Origin: Acidobacteria bacterium Ga0077534
GTDB taxonomy: Bacteria; Acidobacteriota; Blastocatellia; Pyrinomonadales; Pyrinomonadaceae
NCBI GenBank assembly: GCA_001464455.1
Contig: LNEI01000016.1
Coordinates: 62,001-126,000, forward strand
DNA length: 64,000 nucleotides
Direction: 5' to 3'
Made by a program: the position numbers and the translations under genes. This document shows, in pieces, positions 29,077 through 39,276 of this stretch; position 1 is the first letter of the stretch; every line of letters starts with the position of its first letter. Under the pieces are notes generated by a model. The model saw only the letters and a list, made by a program, of their open reading frames with translations, made no database searches and was not told where the DNA came from.

Positions 29077-30258
29077 TCAGCGTTTTTTCCTGACAAGATA
29101 AACCACACCACTGTGATCATCAGTTAGCAGAAACGAATTTGCATCAAGCTTCATGATGTCGCATGGGCGGCCATTGACAGTTCCGCGGCGGAGAAAGCCG
29201 GTGAGGAAATCCTCTAGCGGCTTGCCCTTGCGCATGATGACGACCTTGTACCCGTGGCCGATGGATTTGTTAGTAGAGCCGTGGAGCGACACGAGAAACG
29301 CGTCTTTTATCGAGGGATCGGCATCTTCGTCGTTAAAATAGTCAAAACCTAGAGCCGATGAGCGGGCCGGGAAGTAGGCATACGGCACGGCGACATCCGA
29401 GCATTGGCCGCGGCGTTTGATTTTTGGATCGGCAAATAGTTTGCCGTTTGCGGAATGGCAATACGGCCAGCCGTAATCCGAGCCTTCCTTTAACGCATAA
29501 AATGTTTCGTCAGGTCGTTGGAGGCCGAGATGGTCGCTTCCTTGATTAGTGGCGAAGACAAAATTGCCGATAGGCCGCAGGCCGACCGCGTTTCGCAGAC
29601 CGCGGGCGAACTCTTTTTGATCCGATCCATCGGGGTTCATCGAGATGATGCTCGCTCGCACTCTTTCCTTTTCGACGCATGAATTACAACTAGAGCCGAC
29701 CGAAACATAGAGTTTGCCATCGGGTGAAAACGATATCGTCCGTGTCAGGTGCCAGCCGCCGTATTTGTAGCTCAGTCCATAATCGGGAAAGGTAGCGAGG
29801 ACCTGCGGTTTTGTATCGGTCGGTTTGGTTTCGCCGGCGGTGAATTTTCGGCGTGTCAGCTGATGCGTTTCGGCGAGGTAGAACCAGTCCTGGCCGTCCG
29901 GGTCGCGATAGAATTGGACGCTGTTCGGATTTCTCAAATTGGTTAGGTAAGGAATCGCCTTCGCAAATTTGCCCGATTCTGCGTTCCAGCCATCGAGTAT
30001 GTACACCGTGCCGCGTTTGTTATCGGCGAGATTGTACATGTCTGTCACGAACACTCGCCCGTCCGGAGCCTTCGCGAAGAACCGCACGCGTTTCAGCCCT
30101 TCAATTGCCGGGATGATCTCGAAATCAGAAGCTATATTGAGAGAGAATGATCTTCCGGATTTGAGCGTGATCTTGACCGGCGAGAGAGTCGGGGAGGCGA
30201 CGGCCGTCGATGCGAATACTATCGACAGGATAAAAGAGGCAAAGGTTAAGAACTTCAT
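29077..30258 (-). CDS. PQQ-dependent sugar/sorbosone dehydrogenase-like secreted protein
   Basis: RTISFSPDGKLYVSVGSSCNSC; ARGLRNAVGLRPIGNFVFATNQGSDHLG. Confidence 0.8.
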   Translation of the reverse strand: MKFLTFASFILSIVFASTAVASPTLSPVKITLKSGRSFSLNIASDFEIIPAIEGLKRVRFFAKAPDGRVFVTDMYNLADNKRGTVYILDGWNAESGKFAKAIPYLTNLRNPNSVQFYRDPDGQDWFYLAETHQLTRRKFTAGETKPTDTKPQVLATFPDYGLSYKYGGWHLTRTISFSPDGKLYVSVGSSCNSCVEKERVRASIISMNPDGSDQKEFARGLRNAVGLRPIGNFVFATNQGSDHLGLQRPDETFYALKEGSDYGWPYCHSANGKLFADPKIKRRGQCSDVAVPYAYFPARSSALGFDYFNDEDADPSIKDAFLVSLHGSTNKSIGHGYKVVIMRKGKPLEDFLTGFLRRGTVNGRPCDIMKLDANSFLLTDDHSGVVYLVRKKR

Positions 30259-30304
30259 CTGTGGTATATTGCGTCAAAACGATCTGGTTAGTACTGACAA
30301 TAAT

Positions 30305-31180
30305 ATGAATATCGAAAAATTCCGTATCGCTGAAGGATCGAAAGTTGATCTAGCAAGCCATCGTACCGATTTCACCGCCGATTATACCGACAAACAGCAG
30401 GCCGTGGAAGACCTGCAGAAGAATGTCGATCGGTTGCGGACCCTGCAGGATGTGCTTTATGCAGAGAATAAACACACCTTGCTACTGATCTTTCAGGCGA
30501 TGGATGCGGCGGGCAAGGACGGGGCGATCGAGCACGTGATGTCTGGCGTCAATCCACAAGGATGTCACGTTATCTCGTTCAAACAGCCCTCGAGCGAGGA
30601 ACTCGATCATGATTATCTGTGGCGGTGCCAAAAAAATCTGCCTGGCCGCGGAATGATAGGCATTTTTAATCGCTCGCATTACGAAGAGGTGCTGGTCGTC
30701 CGAGTGCATCCGGAATACCTGAAATATCAGCAGCTTCCGGATTTTACGCTTAACGACAAAGACATATGGAAAAAGCGTTTCAAGCACATTCGAGACTGGG
30801 AGCAGCACCTCACCGAAAATGGAACGCACGTTATCAAATTCTTCCTTAACGTCTCAAAAGATGAGCAAAAAGCCCGTTTTCTTTCGAGGATCGAAGAAGA
30901 AGATAAGAATTGGAAATTTTCAATGGGCGACGTAAAGGAGCGCGGGCATTGGGACGATTATATGAAATGCTACGAGGACGCGATCGAAGAAACATCGACC
31001 GAAAGATCGCCGTGGTATATCGTCCCCGCCGATAAGAAATGGTTCACCCGGTTAGCGGTATCTGAGATCGTTGTGAAGAAACTGGAATCGATGGATCTGA
31101 AATATCCGACCCTTACCGACGAACACAAAGCGGAGCTTTTGGAAGCGAAGAAGATGCTTGAATCCGAAGCTCCTGCGTAA
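30305..31180 (+). CDS. polyphosphate kinase 2 (PPK2) family protein
   Basis: LLLIFQAMDAAGKDGAIEHVMSGVNPQGCHVISFKQPSSEELDHDYLWR; IGIFNRSHYEEVLVVRVHPE. Confidence 0.93.
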   Translation: MNIEKFRIAEGSKVDLASHRTDFTADYTDKQQAVEDLQKNVDRLRTLQDVLYAENKHTLLLIFQAMDAAGKDGAIEHVMSGVNPQGCHVISFKQPSSEELDHDYLWRCQKNLPGRGMIGIFNRSHYEEVLVVRVHPEYLKYQQLPDFTLNDKDIWKKRFKHIRDWEQHLTENGTHVIKFFLNVSKDEQKARFLSRIEEEDKNWKFSMGDVKERGHWDDYMKCYEDAIEETSTERSPWYIVPADKKWFTRLAVSEIVVKKLESMDLKYPTLTDEHKAELLEAKKMLESEAPA

Positions 31181-31259
31181 GCGGGCGGCACGAACGTTGG
31201 GATCTAACGAGGTTAACTTCAACCTTATTTTGCCGCGCACCTACGTAGGCGGTTCTGAC

Positions 31260-32459
31260 CTAAGGTACGATCCGCATGATCCGATCATCATCAGCGGCCG
31301 GCGAGCCGCGGCCATCGCGGTTTGAGGTTGAGAAATAGATGAAGCCGTCCGGGCCTTCGCCCATTTCGCGGATGCGGCCGAAGGTGCTCGTAAGCAGGTC
31401 TTCCTGCGAGACGACCTTGCTGCCATCGAGCGTAACGCGAACAATTTTGGCACTACGCAAACAACCGAAGAAGAAATTGCCCTTGAACGCCGGAAGTTGT
31501 GTGCTGTTGTAGAACATGCCGCTAGCGGGCGCACACGCAGGCGAGTATTCGAGGAGTGGCGAGACCATACCCTCGCGTTTTTCGTTGTGATGTATTTCAG
31601 CCCAGCCTAGGTTCGTGCCTCTTTCAACCAAGTTGAATTCGTCGCCGCCCGAACCCTTTCCCTCGAAAAAGCTCGGGCCGTGCTCGGTCTGAAACATCGC
31701 TCCGGTTCCGGGCTGCCAGGCGAGGCCCTGGGCGTTTCGGTGGCCGTATGACCAGATCTCAGGCCGCGCGTCTTTTTGACCGATAAATGGATTATCCGTA
31801 GGAACCGTGCCGTCGTCATTTAGCCGCAGCGTTTTGCCCGCAAGCGAATCGAGTTTCTGGGCGAGATCCCAGTCGATGGCATCGCCGGTCGTAATGTACA
31901 GCTTGGCATCGGGTCCAAAGCGGGCACGCATTCCCGCGTGATTTGCGGCTCCTGGAATGTTTTCGATGATAACCTTTGGTTCTGTGAGCGTTTTGTCGGC
32001 GAATTTGTATCGAACCACTTTTACTCGCTTTCCGTCGCTATTGTAGGAATAGGCTAGATAGAGAAAACTATTCTCAGCGAACTGTGGATGCAGCGAGATA
32101 TCCATTAAGCCGCTTTCGCCCGATGGTTCGACATCGGGAACGACAAAGACTGGCTCTGGGCGCAACTTCCCATTTTCAACGATGCGAACACGACCCTTCC
32201 GTTCTGTGAAGAGCATGTCCTTGTTCGGAAGCCAGGCAAAGGCCCAAGGGACCTCGACGCCAGAGACAAAGGTCTCGACCCTGAATTTTGTCTGTTTATC
32301 CTGAGTTTCAAAAACCCTGTTTTCGAATCCACCGGCCGGGGTCGAGTTGGAACACGCCGAAGCGATCACTGAAAAGGCAAATATCAGAAAGCTAGATGTT
32401 CTTAACACGAACTTTTCCACACAAAAGATTGTAGTCTTTCGATAAGACGCGTGCCACAT
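31260..32459 (-). CDS. PQQ-dependent sugar dehydrogenase (aldose sugar dehydrogenase type)
   Basis: VPWAFAWLPNKDMLFTERKGRVRIV; GESGLMDISLHPQF; YGHRNAQGLAWQPGTGAMFQTEHGP. Confidence 0.88.
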   Translation of the reverse strand: MWHASYRKTTIFCVEKFVLRTSSFLIFAFSVIASACSNSTPAGGFENRVFETQDKQTKFRVETFVSGVEVPWAFAWLPNKDMLFTERKGRVRIVENGKLRPEPVFVVPDVEPSGESGLMDISLHPQFAENSFLYLAYSYNSDGKRVKVVRYKFADKTLTEPKVIIENIPGAANHAGMRARFGPDAKLYITTGDAIDWDLAQKLDSLAGKTLRLNDDGTVPTDNPFIGQKDARPEIWSYGHRNAQGLAWQPGTGAMFQTEHGPSFFEGKGSGGDEFNLVERGTNLGWAEIHHNEKREGMVSPLLEYSPACAPASGMFYNSTQLPAFKGNFFFGCLRSAKIVRVTLDGSKVVSQEDLLTSTFGRIREMGEGPDGFIYFSTSNRDGRGSPAADDDRIMRIVP

Positions 32460-32464
32460 TAGAT

Positions 32465-33685
32465 CTATTTCAAATTATTTTTCCTGGCCCCCGAAAGGAG
32501 GCGAAGGCTCGGGCGAGCATCAGACGTCACGCGATTGCGGCCAGCCCGTTTTGCTTTATAGAGGTTTGAATCGGCTCGCTCGAGCAGAGTCTCAAGTGAA
32601 TCGCCGTCTTGCAGGACGGCAACTCCAAAGCTTGAAGTTATCTTGATCCTGGTCTTGCCATGTGCGACGACCATTTCTTCGATCTCGCTTCGGAACGATT
32701 CGGCAACGGAATGAGCAGTCGACAGGTCCGTATGTGTGAGGATCAAGGCGAATTCCTCGCCGCCGATCCGGGCGATCTGGTCGTGCTGTCGCGTCATTTT
32801 TTGCAGGATCTGCCCCACTTCCATTAGAACTCGATCGCCCACCGTGTGACCATGTGTATCATTTATATGTTTGAAATGGTCAAGGTCGATAAGAACGAGC
32901 GACACCGGCATGTTGTATCGGCGACTCCGTTTGATCTCGGCAGTTGCGAACTCTTCAAAGCTGCGCTTGTTACCTAGGCCGGTCAGAAAATCAGTCGTAG
33001 CCCGTTCGAGGAGTTCAGCCTCCTTTTCCCGCAGTTCTTCATGCATTCGCTCACTATTGAGAACCATGTAGTTGAAACCCCAGACTACGGCGAAAACGAG
33101 AAATATCATGAATGAGACCGATTGGATCCAGTCCGGAGAATACAGGTCGGCGAAGACCGCCATTGCGATCATCCGTACAAGCATTAGGATCGCGAACAGT
33201 AGAAAGCTGCGGCCGACGGTTCGGTAGACCACGTTTTTCATTAACCCCGGTTTCTCGGTAAATGCCTTGTAGCTAAGGAACGACAAGAGTGAAACAACGA
33301 GGGACGCCGAGATGATCCGCAGTCCGAAATCCGGTGATATATATGTGTGGTAGATCTGCGCCCCAAAGTAAATAGCCATGATCCCGATCGGGATCGAACT
33401 GTTCGGCTTCAATCCAAGGAACCTACGGTTGCCCTCTAAAGCTAGCGCGGTTGTCGCGACTCCGAGAGTGTTTCCGATCACGACGGTAAGCACTTCGGGA
33501 CCGATGCCGCGGAAGCTTAGAAGTAAGAATGCAATTGTCCCGGCGACGTTCGAAAAGACCCAATACTGCGTTCCCGGATAGTTCTTCTGAGCTCTCCAGA
33601 CAAAGAACATCACGCTGGCCATTAGTCCCGTGACCAGCATTAGCGAGAACGCAAGCGTATTTGGATCAAGAAAAAAGTTCGACAT
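32465..33685 (-). CDS. membrane-anchored diguanylate cyclase (GGEEF)
   Basis: TTDFLTGLGNKRSFEEFATAEI; DLDHFKHINDTHGHTVGD; ARIGGEEFALIL. Confidence 0.92.
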   Translation of the reverse strand: MSNFFLDPNTLAFSLMLVTGLMASVMFFVWRAQKNYPGTQYWVFSNVAGTIAFLLLSFRGIGPEVLTVVIGNTLGVATTALALEGNRRFLGLKPNSSIPIGIMAIYFGAQIYHTYISPDFGLRIISASLVVSLLSFLSYKAFTEKPGLMKNVVYRTVGRSFLLFAILMLVRMIAMAVFADLYSPDWIQSVSFMIFLVFAVVWGFNYMVLNSERMHEELREKEAELLERATTDFLTGLGNKRSFEEFATAEIKRSRRYNMPVSLVLIDLDHFKHINDTHGHTVGDRVLMEVGQILQKMTRQHDQIARIGGEEFALILTHTDLSTAHSVAESFRSEIEEMVVAHGKTRIKITSSFGVAVLQDGDSLETLLERADSNLYKAKRAGRNRVTSDARPSLRLLSGARKNNLK

Positions 33686-33834
33686 TGAACAGCTTTGTGA
33701 AGGAGCCCACGTATTGTGGAGAGCGGCATTGCGAGGGAAACCCGCCTCATTATCGTAACACGAATCATCAAAATGTGGAACAACAAAATTTAACACGCCG
33801 CATGATCGAGATGCGTATTGTATAATCGCTTCAA

Positions 33835-34800
33835 ATGAAAAAAATAAGGTGGGGAATCATCGGTGCCGGTGACATCGTCAAAAAGAGGATCGTAACAGCG
33901 ATCAGAATCGACGCAAGTTCCGACTTGATCGCAGTTGCCCGACGCGACGGACACCTCGTTGAACCGTTTGCAAAAGAGAACGGTATTCCGCGTTGGTATT
34001 CCAACCATCTGGAACTGCTTGCAGATCGGGACATTGATGCCGTTTACATTGCATCACCCGTTTTTCTGCATTTGAGCCATACTATGGATGCGGCGAGGGC
34101 TGGAAAGCACGTGCTTTGCGAAAAGCCGATGGCGATGACTGCTGGTGAGTGTGACACGATGATAGACGAGTGCACGAATGCCGCAGTGAAACTCGGTATC
34201 GCATACTATCGGCGGTTTTATCCGGTGATCGATCGCGTCAGGCGGGCATTACGATCGGGCGAGATCGGGAAGCCGGTTTTTGCTCAGGTTAATACGTTTG
34301 AGGCGTTCGACCCGGGTCCGGAACACCCGCGGCGTTGGTTCATTCAAAAAGATAAAAGCGGCGGCGGGCCCATGATGGATTTCGGCTGCCATCGGATCGA
34401 GATACTCGTCGACCTATTTGGACCGGTTGCGGAGATCCGGAGTGTGAACACAAATGCGCATTTTGACAGGGAGGTCGAGGACACATCTTCCACAATTTTC
34501 GGTTTCGCTGACGGAGTATGCGCATCTTTGACGGTGACCCATGCAGCAAAAGCATCGGTGGATTCGTTCGACATTTATGGAACGGAGGGCTCGATCCGCA
34601 TCGCTTCTCTAAACAGCGGCGAAATAGCTATTTCAAACTCAAACGGGGAGGCGGCGGAGGTGCATCCGCCAGCGGCCAATTTCCACGTTCCGTTAATTCA
34701 GGATTTTACGACGGCGCTCATAGGTGGTCGAGCTCCGGCGGTCTCTGGTGAAGCCGGGAGAGAAGTTGCCCGGATCGTGGATGAAATTTATGGCCGCTAA
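33835..34800 (+). CDS. Gfo/Idh/MocA family oxidoreductase
   Basis: RWGIIGAGDIVKKR; DAVYIASPVFLHLSHTMDAARAGKHVLCEKPMAMT. Confidence 0.93.
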   Translation: MKKIRWGIIGAGDIVKKRIVTAIRIDASSDLIAVARRDGHLVEPFAKENGIPRWYSNHLELLADRDIDAVYIASPVFLHLSHTMDAARAGKHVLCEKPMAMTAGECDTMIDECTNAAVKLGIAYYRRFYPVIDRVRRALRSGEIGKPVFAQVNTFEAFDPGPEHPRRWFIQKDKSGGGPMMDFGCHRIEILVDLFGPVAEIRSVNTNAHFDREVEDTSSTIFGFADGVCASLTVTHAAKASVDSFDIYGTEGSIRIASLNSGEIAISNSNGEAAEVHPPAANFHVPLIQDFTTALIGGRAPAVSGEAGREVARIVDEIYGR

Positions 34801-34805
34801 ATGAA

Positions 34806-34837
34806 AAAACGGTGCAGCTCTTGGCAGGAGCTGCACC
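34806..34837 (-). terminator. rho-independent terminator for the minus-strand gene at 34871
   Basis: GGTGCAGCTC/GAGCTGCACC stem followed on minus strand by GTTTTTTC. Confidence 0.75.
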
Positions 34838-34870
34838 CAGAGGAGGATCAATGAAGATCCAGAGGAACTT

Positions 34871-35323
34871 TTAGAAGCCCGACGTCTCAGTGATAGTTAA
34901 GTAAAGACGCTTTGAGACCGTTTCAGTCGCGAGTTTTTCCGACTGTTTCTTTGTCTTGATGATCTCGGTAATGCCTGACTGGCCTTTTACAGCGATGCCT
35001 GTCAGGTAGGTGGTGTTGCCGACGGTGTCGAAAATGAGCTGGGTCGAGCCTGCGTCCTTATTCGACCTGGCTGTCATCGTATCGAAGATCATCGCTCCGC
35101 CTTTTTCGCCGCGAATGATAAGAAGAGAAGGTGAATCAGCCGTTGTCGGCGTCCTCTCGATCGTATAGATGCCCGCATCGAACGACTCGTCTTTGAGTGT
35201 GAATGCTGTCGGAACACTTACTCTGATCGAAGTGCCCTCAGCGATCTGTGCATTCGCCGCAGAAAAACCACCGAGAACGAGAACTGAGGCGGCGAGGAAT
35301 AATTTGCTTGTAAGATTGAACAT
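34871..35323 (-). CDS. hypothetical secreted protein
   Basis: Signal peptide; strong terminator downstream. Confidence 0.7.
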   Translation of the reverse strand: MFNLTSKLFLAASVLVLGGFSAANAQIAEGTSIRVSVPTAFTLKDESFDAGIYTIERTPTTADSPSLLIIRGEKGGAMIFDTMTARSNKDAGSTQLIFDTVGNTTYLTGIAVKGQSGITEIIKTKKQSEKLATETVSKRLYLTITETSGF

Positions 35324-35600
35324 TATTAAGAGTCTCCAAATAAGATTTATTAACGCCGCGGATGTTACCCCTTGTTATCGGTCTGGATTAAAATGATGCG
35401 ACCGTAGTTATCTTTCAACTTCCGGCGATAAATACTTTGCCCGAATTCCGCGTACACCTAAGAATACGAAGGATTTTGCCGTTTGGATGTCAGTTTTCCG
35501 GCTGGTTATGTAAAGTTATGTAAATAAACCGTATTCCGTACGTAATGGAATGTAAATTCGGCGTGAAATTGGGGCCTGTGCTAATCTGACAGTTCTTTTT

Positions 35601-37445
35601 ATGAAGCTTAAGTGGCGTTTTGGTGTAATTGCAGGTTTGTTTTTGGCGGTTTTCTCCCTTTACCCCCAGCTAAAGATGGTCTACCTTCGCGGAGCGGAGT
35701 GGCAAGGCCATTATGCATACAACGACATTGACGAGGTAGCGTATGCTGGATACCTCAAAGCTCTGATCGATGGGAGACCGCGAAAGAACGATCCATATAC
35801 CGGCCGCGATGATTCAAAAGAAAGTCCACAGCCTGAGTCTTTGTTCTCAATTCAGTTCGCCGGGCCTTATACCGTAGCGATACCGGCACGCATTCTAGGA
35901 ATCGGTGCGCCTTGGGCTATGACGATCACCGGGGCAGTAGCGGCTTTTTTAACCGCTCTTGCTGTTTTTTGGCTGCTCGGCATGATAACGGGCGACTCGA
36001 TCTTCGCGATGGCCGGAACTCTCGTGGTGTTGGCCGGAGGTGCTCTTTTTGCGGGCGAAGGGGCTATCGGCGAGGTGCTAGGCGGCGGGTTTTCTTATCC
36101 GTATTTTCCGGGTTTTCGACGCTATATTCCTGCGATAGCATTTCCTGCCTTTTTTCTTTTGATCGGATTGATATGGAGAATGGTCGGCGATGCCGGCAAG
36201 CCGGAGAGTTCCTCGGGAGACGAGGCCGCCGATCTTCATCATACTAAAACTAACGTTCGGATAATTCTTCCGCTCGCGATCGTCGCGTTTGCTTATACGG
36301 TCTATTCCTATTTTTATGTCTGGACGACCGCCGCAGCATGGCTGGGATCTCTCGGCCTGGTGTGGCTGGCACTAAGGCCGAAGGGATACGGAAGTGATGT
36401 CAAGCGGTTGTTTCTCCTTGCGGCCGCCTGTCTCGCGGTGCTCGCTCCGTACGCGTGGATGTTATCGAGACGCTCGGTCATGATGGACAATGTGCAGTTG
36501 CTTGTTCGTACGCGAGATCTCGATCTTTTTCGTGTTCCGGAACTTATCGGCTTTTTCGTGATCTTCGTGATAGGCCTGGGGATCGCGATGAAGATGTTTC
36601 GATTACGCGACCGCGCTACGCTCTTCGCCATTTCTCTTGCTCTGACACCGGCCATCGTTTTCAATCAACAATTGATCACCGGACATTCGCTGCAGCCGAT
36701 CCACTACCAAGTGTTTATCGGGAATTACGTTGCCGGACTTGCCGTCGTCGTTGTATTTGGATTGATCTGGCGGACGGGAGAAGGTCGTGACAAAGTGGGT
36801 TCAAAGCTCGCTCTTGTATTGTTGGCGTTGATCGCCGCCGGTTGGGGATTTGTCGAATGCCACTATACCGTTCGGGTACTTGACGAAGTGAATGTTCTCC
36901 GTGATGAGGCGATGCCGGTCGGAAACCGACTTACCGCACTCGCCGCAAACGACCCGAACAAGCATAAGCAGGTCGTTCTGCATTTGGGGATCGCGGAGGG
37001 CGATGATCTGCCGACGATCGCTCCTCAGTCGGTACTCTGGGCGAGGCATCAGCACGTTTTTCCGGGCGTCGAATGGCAGGAGAGCAAGGAGCGTTACTAT
37101 CAGCAGCTTCTTTATCAAGGTGTAGGTGAAAAGCAGCTAGCCGAGGGGATGAAGAAGGGCGAGGATTTTGTTTCGATGATCTCGCTGTTCGGTTGGGGCC
37201 GGCACACCGACCGCCTGAACTCGGATTACAAGCCATTGACCTTTGGTGAGATCGACGAGGAGGCACGGCTTTATGCGGAATACGCCGCGGCCTTTGATGC
37301 CCGGCGGCCGGATGTCCCGAAGCTCGATTACCTGGTCACTCCGGCTGAACTTGAATCCCATCTTGCTGATCTGGACCGCTGGTATGAACGGCTTGATCGG
37401 GAGCAGTTCGGAAAGTATGTGTTGTTCAAACTTCGGCTTAGATAG
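35601..37445 (+). CDS. large multi-pass membrane protein
   Basis: Many hydrophobic segments; large periplasmic C-terminus; no confident family. Confidence 0.8.
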   Translation: MKLKWRFGVIAGLFLAVFSLYPQLKMVYLRGAEWQGHYAYNDIDEVAYAGYLKALIDGRPRKNDPYTGRDDSKESPQPESLFSIQFAGPYTVAIPARILGIGAPWAMTITGAVAAFLTALAVFWLLGMITGDSIFAMAGTLVVLAGGALFAGEGAIGEVLGGGFSYPYFPGFRRYIPAIAFPAFFLLIGLIWRMVGDAGKPESSSGDEAADLHHTKTNVRIILPLAIVAFAYTVYSYFYVWTTAAAWLGSLGLVWLALRPKGYGSDVKRLFLLAAACLAVLAPYAWMLSRRSVMMDNVQLLVRTRDLDLFRVPELIGFFVIFVIGLGIAMKMFRLRDRATLFAISLALTPAIVFNQQLITGHSLQPIHYQVFIGNYVAGLAVVVVFGLIWRTGEGRDKVGSKLALVLLALIAAGWGFVECHYTVRVLDEVNVLRDEAMPVGNRLTALAANDPNKHKQVVLHLGIAEGDDLPTIAPQSVLWARHQHVFPGVEWQESKERYYQQLLYQGVGEKQLAEGMKKGEDFVSMISLFGWGRHTDRLNSDYKPLTFGEIDEEARLYAEYAAAFDARRPDVPKLDYLVTPAELESHLADLDRWYERLDREQFGKYVLFKLRLR

Positions 37446-37470
37446 GCTCTTGTTGTAGTGACCCGCATAA

Positions 37471-37494
37471 AAAAAGACCGCCAAAAGGCGGTCT
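37471..37494 (-). terminator. rho-independent terminator
   Basis: AGACCGCC-aaaa-GGCGGTCT with A-tract on + strand (T-tract on minus), downstream of minus-strand ORF at 37525. Confidence 0.8.
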
Positions 37495-37524
37495 GAAATT
37501 AATAATTACGATTTGATATAAAAG

Positions 37525-37773
37525 CTAGGCGGCCAAAAGGTCGTTAGACGTTTCGGCAAAGACACGCCTTCCGTTGAGAGCATCGTCGATGATCTCACGA
37601 ACGGCCGAAGCATCAGGATTGACATCCATCCGGGCACAAGCCCTCAGGTGTCGGATAATTCCTTCTGCCGCGATCTCAACGGCGTCGCCGGTAAGCTTAG
37701 AAAAACGGCGAGCCTGGATATGGTCAATTTGCAAGACCCTGTCTTGGAGGGTCATCGGTCTAGCTGCTGCCAC
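37525..37773 (-). CDS. small hypothetical protein
   Basis: ORF with upstream AT-rich promoter region and terminator. Confidence 0.6.
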   Translation of the reverse strand: MAAARPMTLQDRVLQIDHIQARRFSKLTGDAVEIAAEGIIRHLRACARMDVNPDASAVREIIDDALNGRRVFAETSNDLLAA

Positions 37774-38019
37774 GTGTGTTCTCCTTGTTTCTTGTTTTAC
37801 CCTCGCGGGTTAGAGTCGCAGTGCCATATCTGGCACGACCCTGACGAAAGAGCGTGAAACAACGTGCTCTCCCGGCATAAAATTAGCTGATCTCTCCAGC
37901 CCAAAATAGATGCTGAAAACATACTAACCGCGGCCTTCGAATCAACTGTAACGATACTGTAACAGATAAATTCTGGCATGTCACTACTTTTTTTCGCCAA
38001 AATCGCAAAAAAATGCAAA

Positions 38020-38053
38020 AAATAAGACCGGTAAACCACAAGATTTACCGGTC
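38020..38053 (-). terminator. rho-independent terminator of HU gene
   Basis: GACCGGTAAA-ccacaaga-TTTACCGGTC followed on minus strand by TTATTTTTT. Confidence 0.75.
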
Positions 38054-38083
38054 GAATATTTTAGAGCCACATTATGCTGTGTA

Positions 38084-38365
38084 CTAGGCAACAGCGTCTT
38101 TCATGGCTTTACCGATCGTGAACTTTACGGTCGTTTTGGCAGGGATCTTGATCACTGCACCCGTTGCCGGATTACGTCCTTCGCGAGCCTTTCGGTCGGT
38201 CTTCTTTAGTTTGCCGAAGCCAGGAAGCGTGAATTCGCCATTCTTTTTGACTTCGCTGGTGGCGAGAGCTGCAAGAGCGTCGAACATTGCTTTAACATCA
38301 GATTTCTTGGCACCGGTCGATTCAGCCAAGCTACTGATGATCTCAGTTTGTGTCATACGAGCCAT
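38084..38365 (-). CDS. HU family DNA-binding protein
   Basis: MTQTEIISSLAESTGAKKSDVKAMFDALAAL...FTLPGFGKLKKTDRKAREGRNPATG. Confidence 0.95.
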   Translation of the reverse strand: MARMTQTEIISSLAESTGAKKSDVKAMFDALAALATSEVKKNGEFTLPGFGKLKKTDRKAREGRNPATGAVIKIPAKTTVKFTIGKAMKDAVA

Positions 38366-38478
38366 AATTGTTAAGTAACCTCCAGTTGGTTGTTTTCAAA
38401 ATAAATTTTAGTAAATCTTTCACGCTCGTGGAACTTGCGTAAAAACCAGGGGGAAAACCAATCGAGACGGAAAAAAAA

Positions 38479-38555
38479 TGGTCGGGGCAGCAGGATTCGA
38501 ACTTGCGACCTCTCGCTCCCAAAGCGAGCGCACTACCAGGCTGTGCTATGCCCCG
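38479..38555 (-). tRNA. tRNA-Pro (anticodon TGG), CCA encoded
   Basis: Reverse complement CGGGGCATAGCACAGCCTGGTAGTGCGCTCGCTTTGGGAGCGAGAGGTCGCAAGTTCGAATCCTGCTGCCCCGACCA folds as cloverleaf. Confidence 0.95.
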
Positions 38556-38591
38556 TCATCTCGGTTGAGAAACGATTCCAAGACACGAATT

Positions 38592-39221
38592 CTATGCATC
38601 CAGACTCGGTTGGTCAAGTCGAAGCGCGTTAAAATCCCGTAAAAACGGGATAATTTGACGAAATGCGGCCGCGCGATGGCTTATCTCGTGTTTTATCGCC
38701 GAATTCAGCTCGCCAAACGTCAGTTCAAACCCATCCGGTTCGAAGATCGGGTCGTAGCCAAAACCGCCTAAACCGCGGGGCTGACGAGCTATCTGGCCAC
38801 TGCAAAAACCGTCTGCCTCGAAAATGATCTCGCCAGACGGCTCAGCGATCGCGACCGAGCATACGAACTGGGCCGAGCGGTCAGCATTGCCCGTTTCTTC
38901 CAGTTCGGTCAGGATGAGCTGCATTTTTTCATTGAAACCAAGCTGATCTCCACCGTACCGGGCCGAATAAACGCCCGGCCGCCCGGCGAGTGCCAGGACC
39001 TCGAGCCCCGAATCATCAGCGAGAGCGACCCTGCCCGACTGCTGAGCATAGCCGGCTGCCTTTAGCCGTGCATTTTCCCGAAAAGTTTCGCCTGTTTCCG
39101 GCACCTCAGTGTACGAGGGCAAATCGTCTAATCCCATAACCGTCACATCAACGCCGGCGAGCATCGAACGCATTTCACCGACTTTTCCCTTGTTATTGGT
39201 CGCGAGCAGAAGTTCTTTCAT
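38592..39221 (-). CDS. rdgB: XTP/dITP diphosphatase (HAM1/RdgB)
   Basis: LLLATNNKGKVGEMRSML; VALADDSGLEVLALAGRPGVYSARYGG; GFGYDPIFEPDG; SHRAAAF. Confidence 0.95.
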   Translation of the reverse strand: MKELLLATNNKGKVGEMRSMLAGVDVTVMGLDDLPSYTEVPETGETFRENARLKAAGYAQQSGRVALADDSGLEVLALAGRPGVYSARYGGDQLGFNEKMQLILTELEETGNADRSAQFVCSVAIAEPSGEIIFEADGFCSGQIARQPRGLGGFGYDPIFEPDGFELTFGELNSAIKHEISHRAAAFRQIIPFLRDFNALRLDQPSLDA

Positions 39222-39276
39222 CTCGTTCGTTGTTACTTTTCTATTGCCAAGCCCATCAAATAAAGGTTATAACTAA

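Noticed and set aside
29969-30304. N-terminal extension of the PPK2 ORF
   Set aside because: Overlaps the start of the opposite-strand sugar dehydrogenase; PPK2 homology begins at MNIEKFRIAEGSKVDL (30305).
37821-37836. GTGCCA-tatc-TGGCAC as a sigma-54 promoter
   Set aside because: TGGCAC is present but no correctly spaced TTGC element on either strand; only a short palindrome remains.
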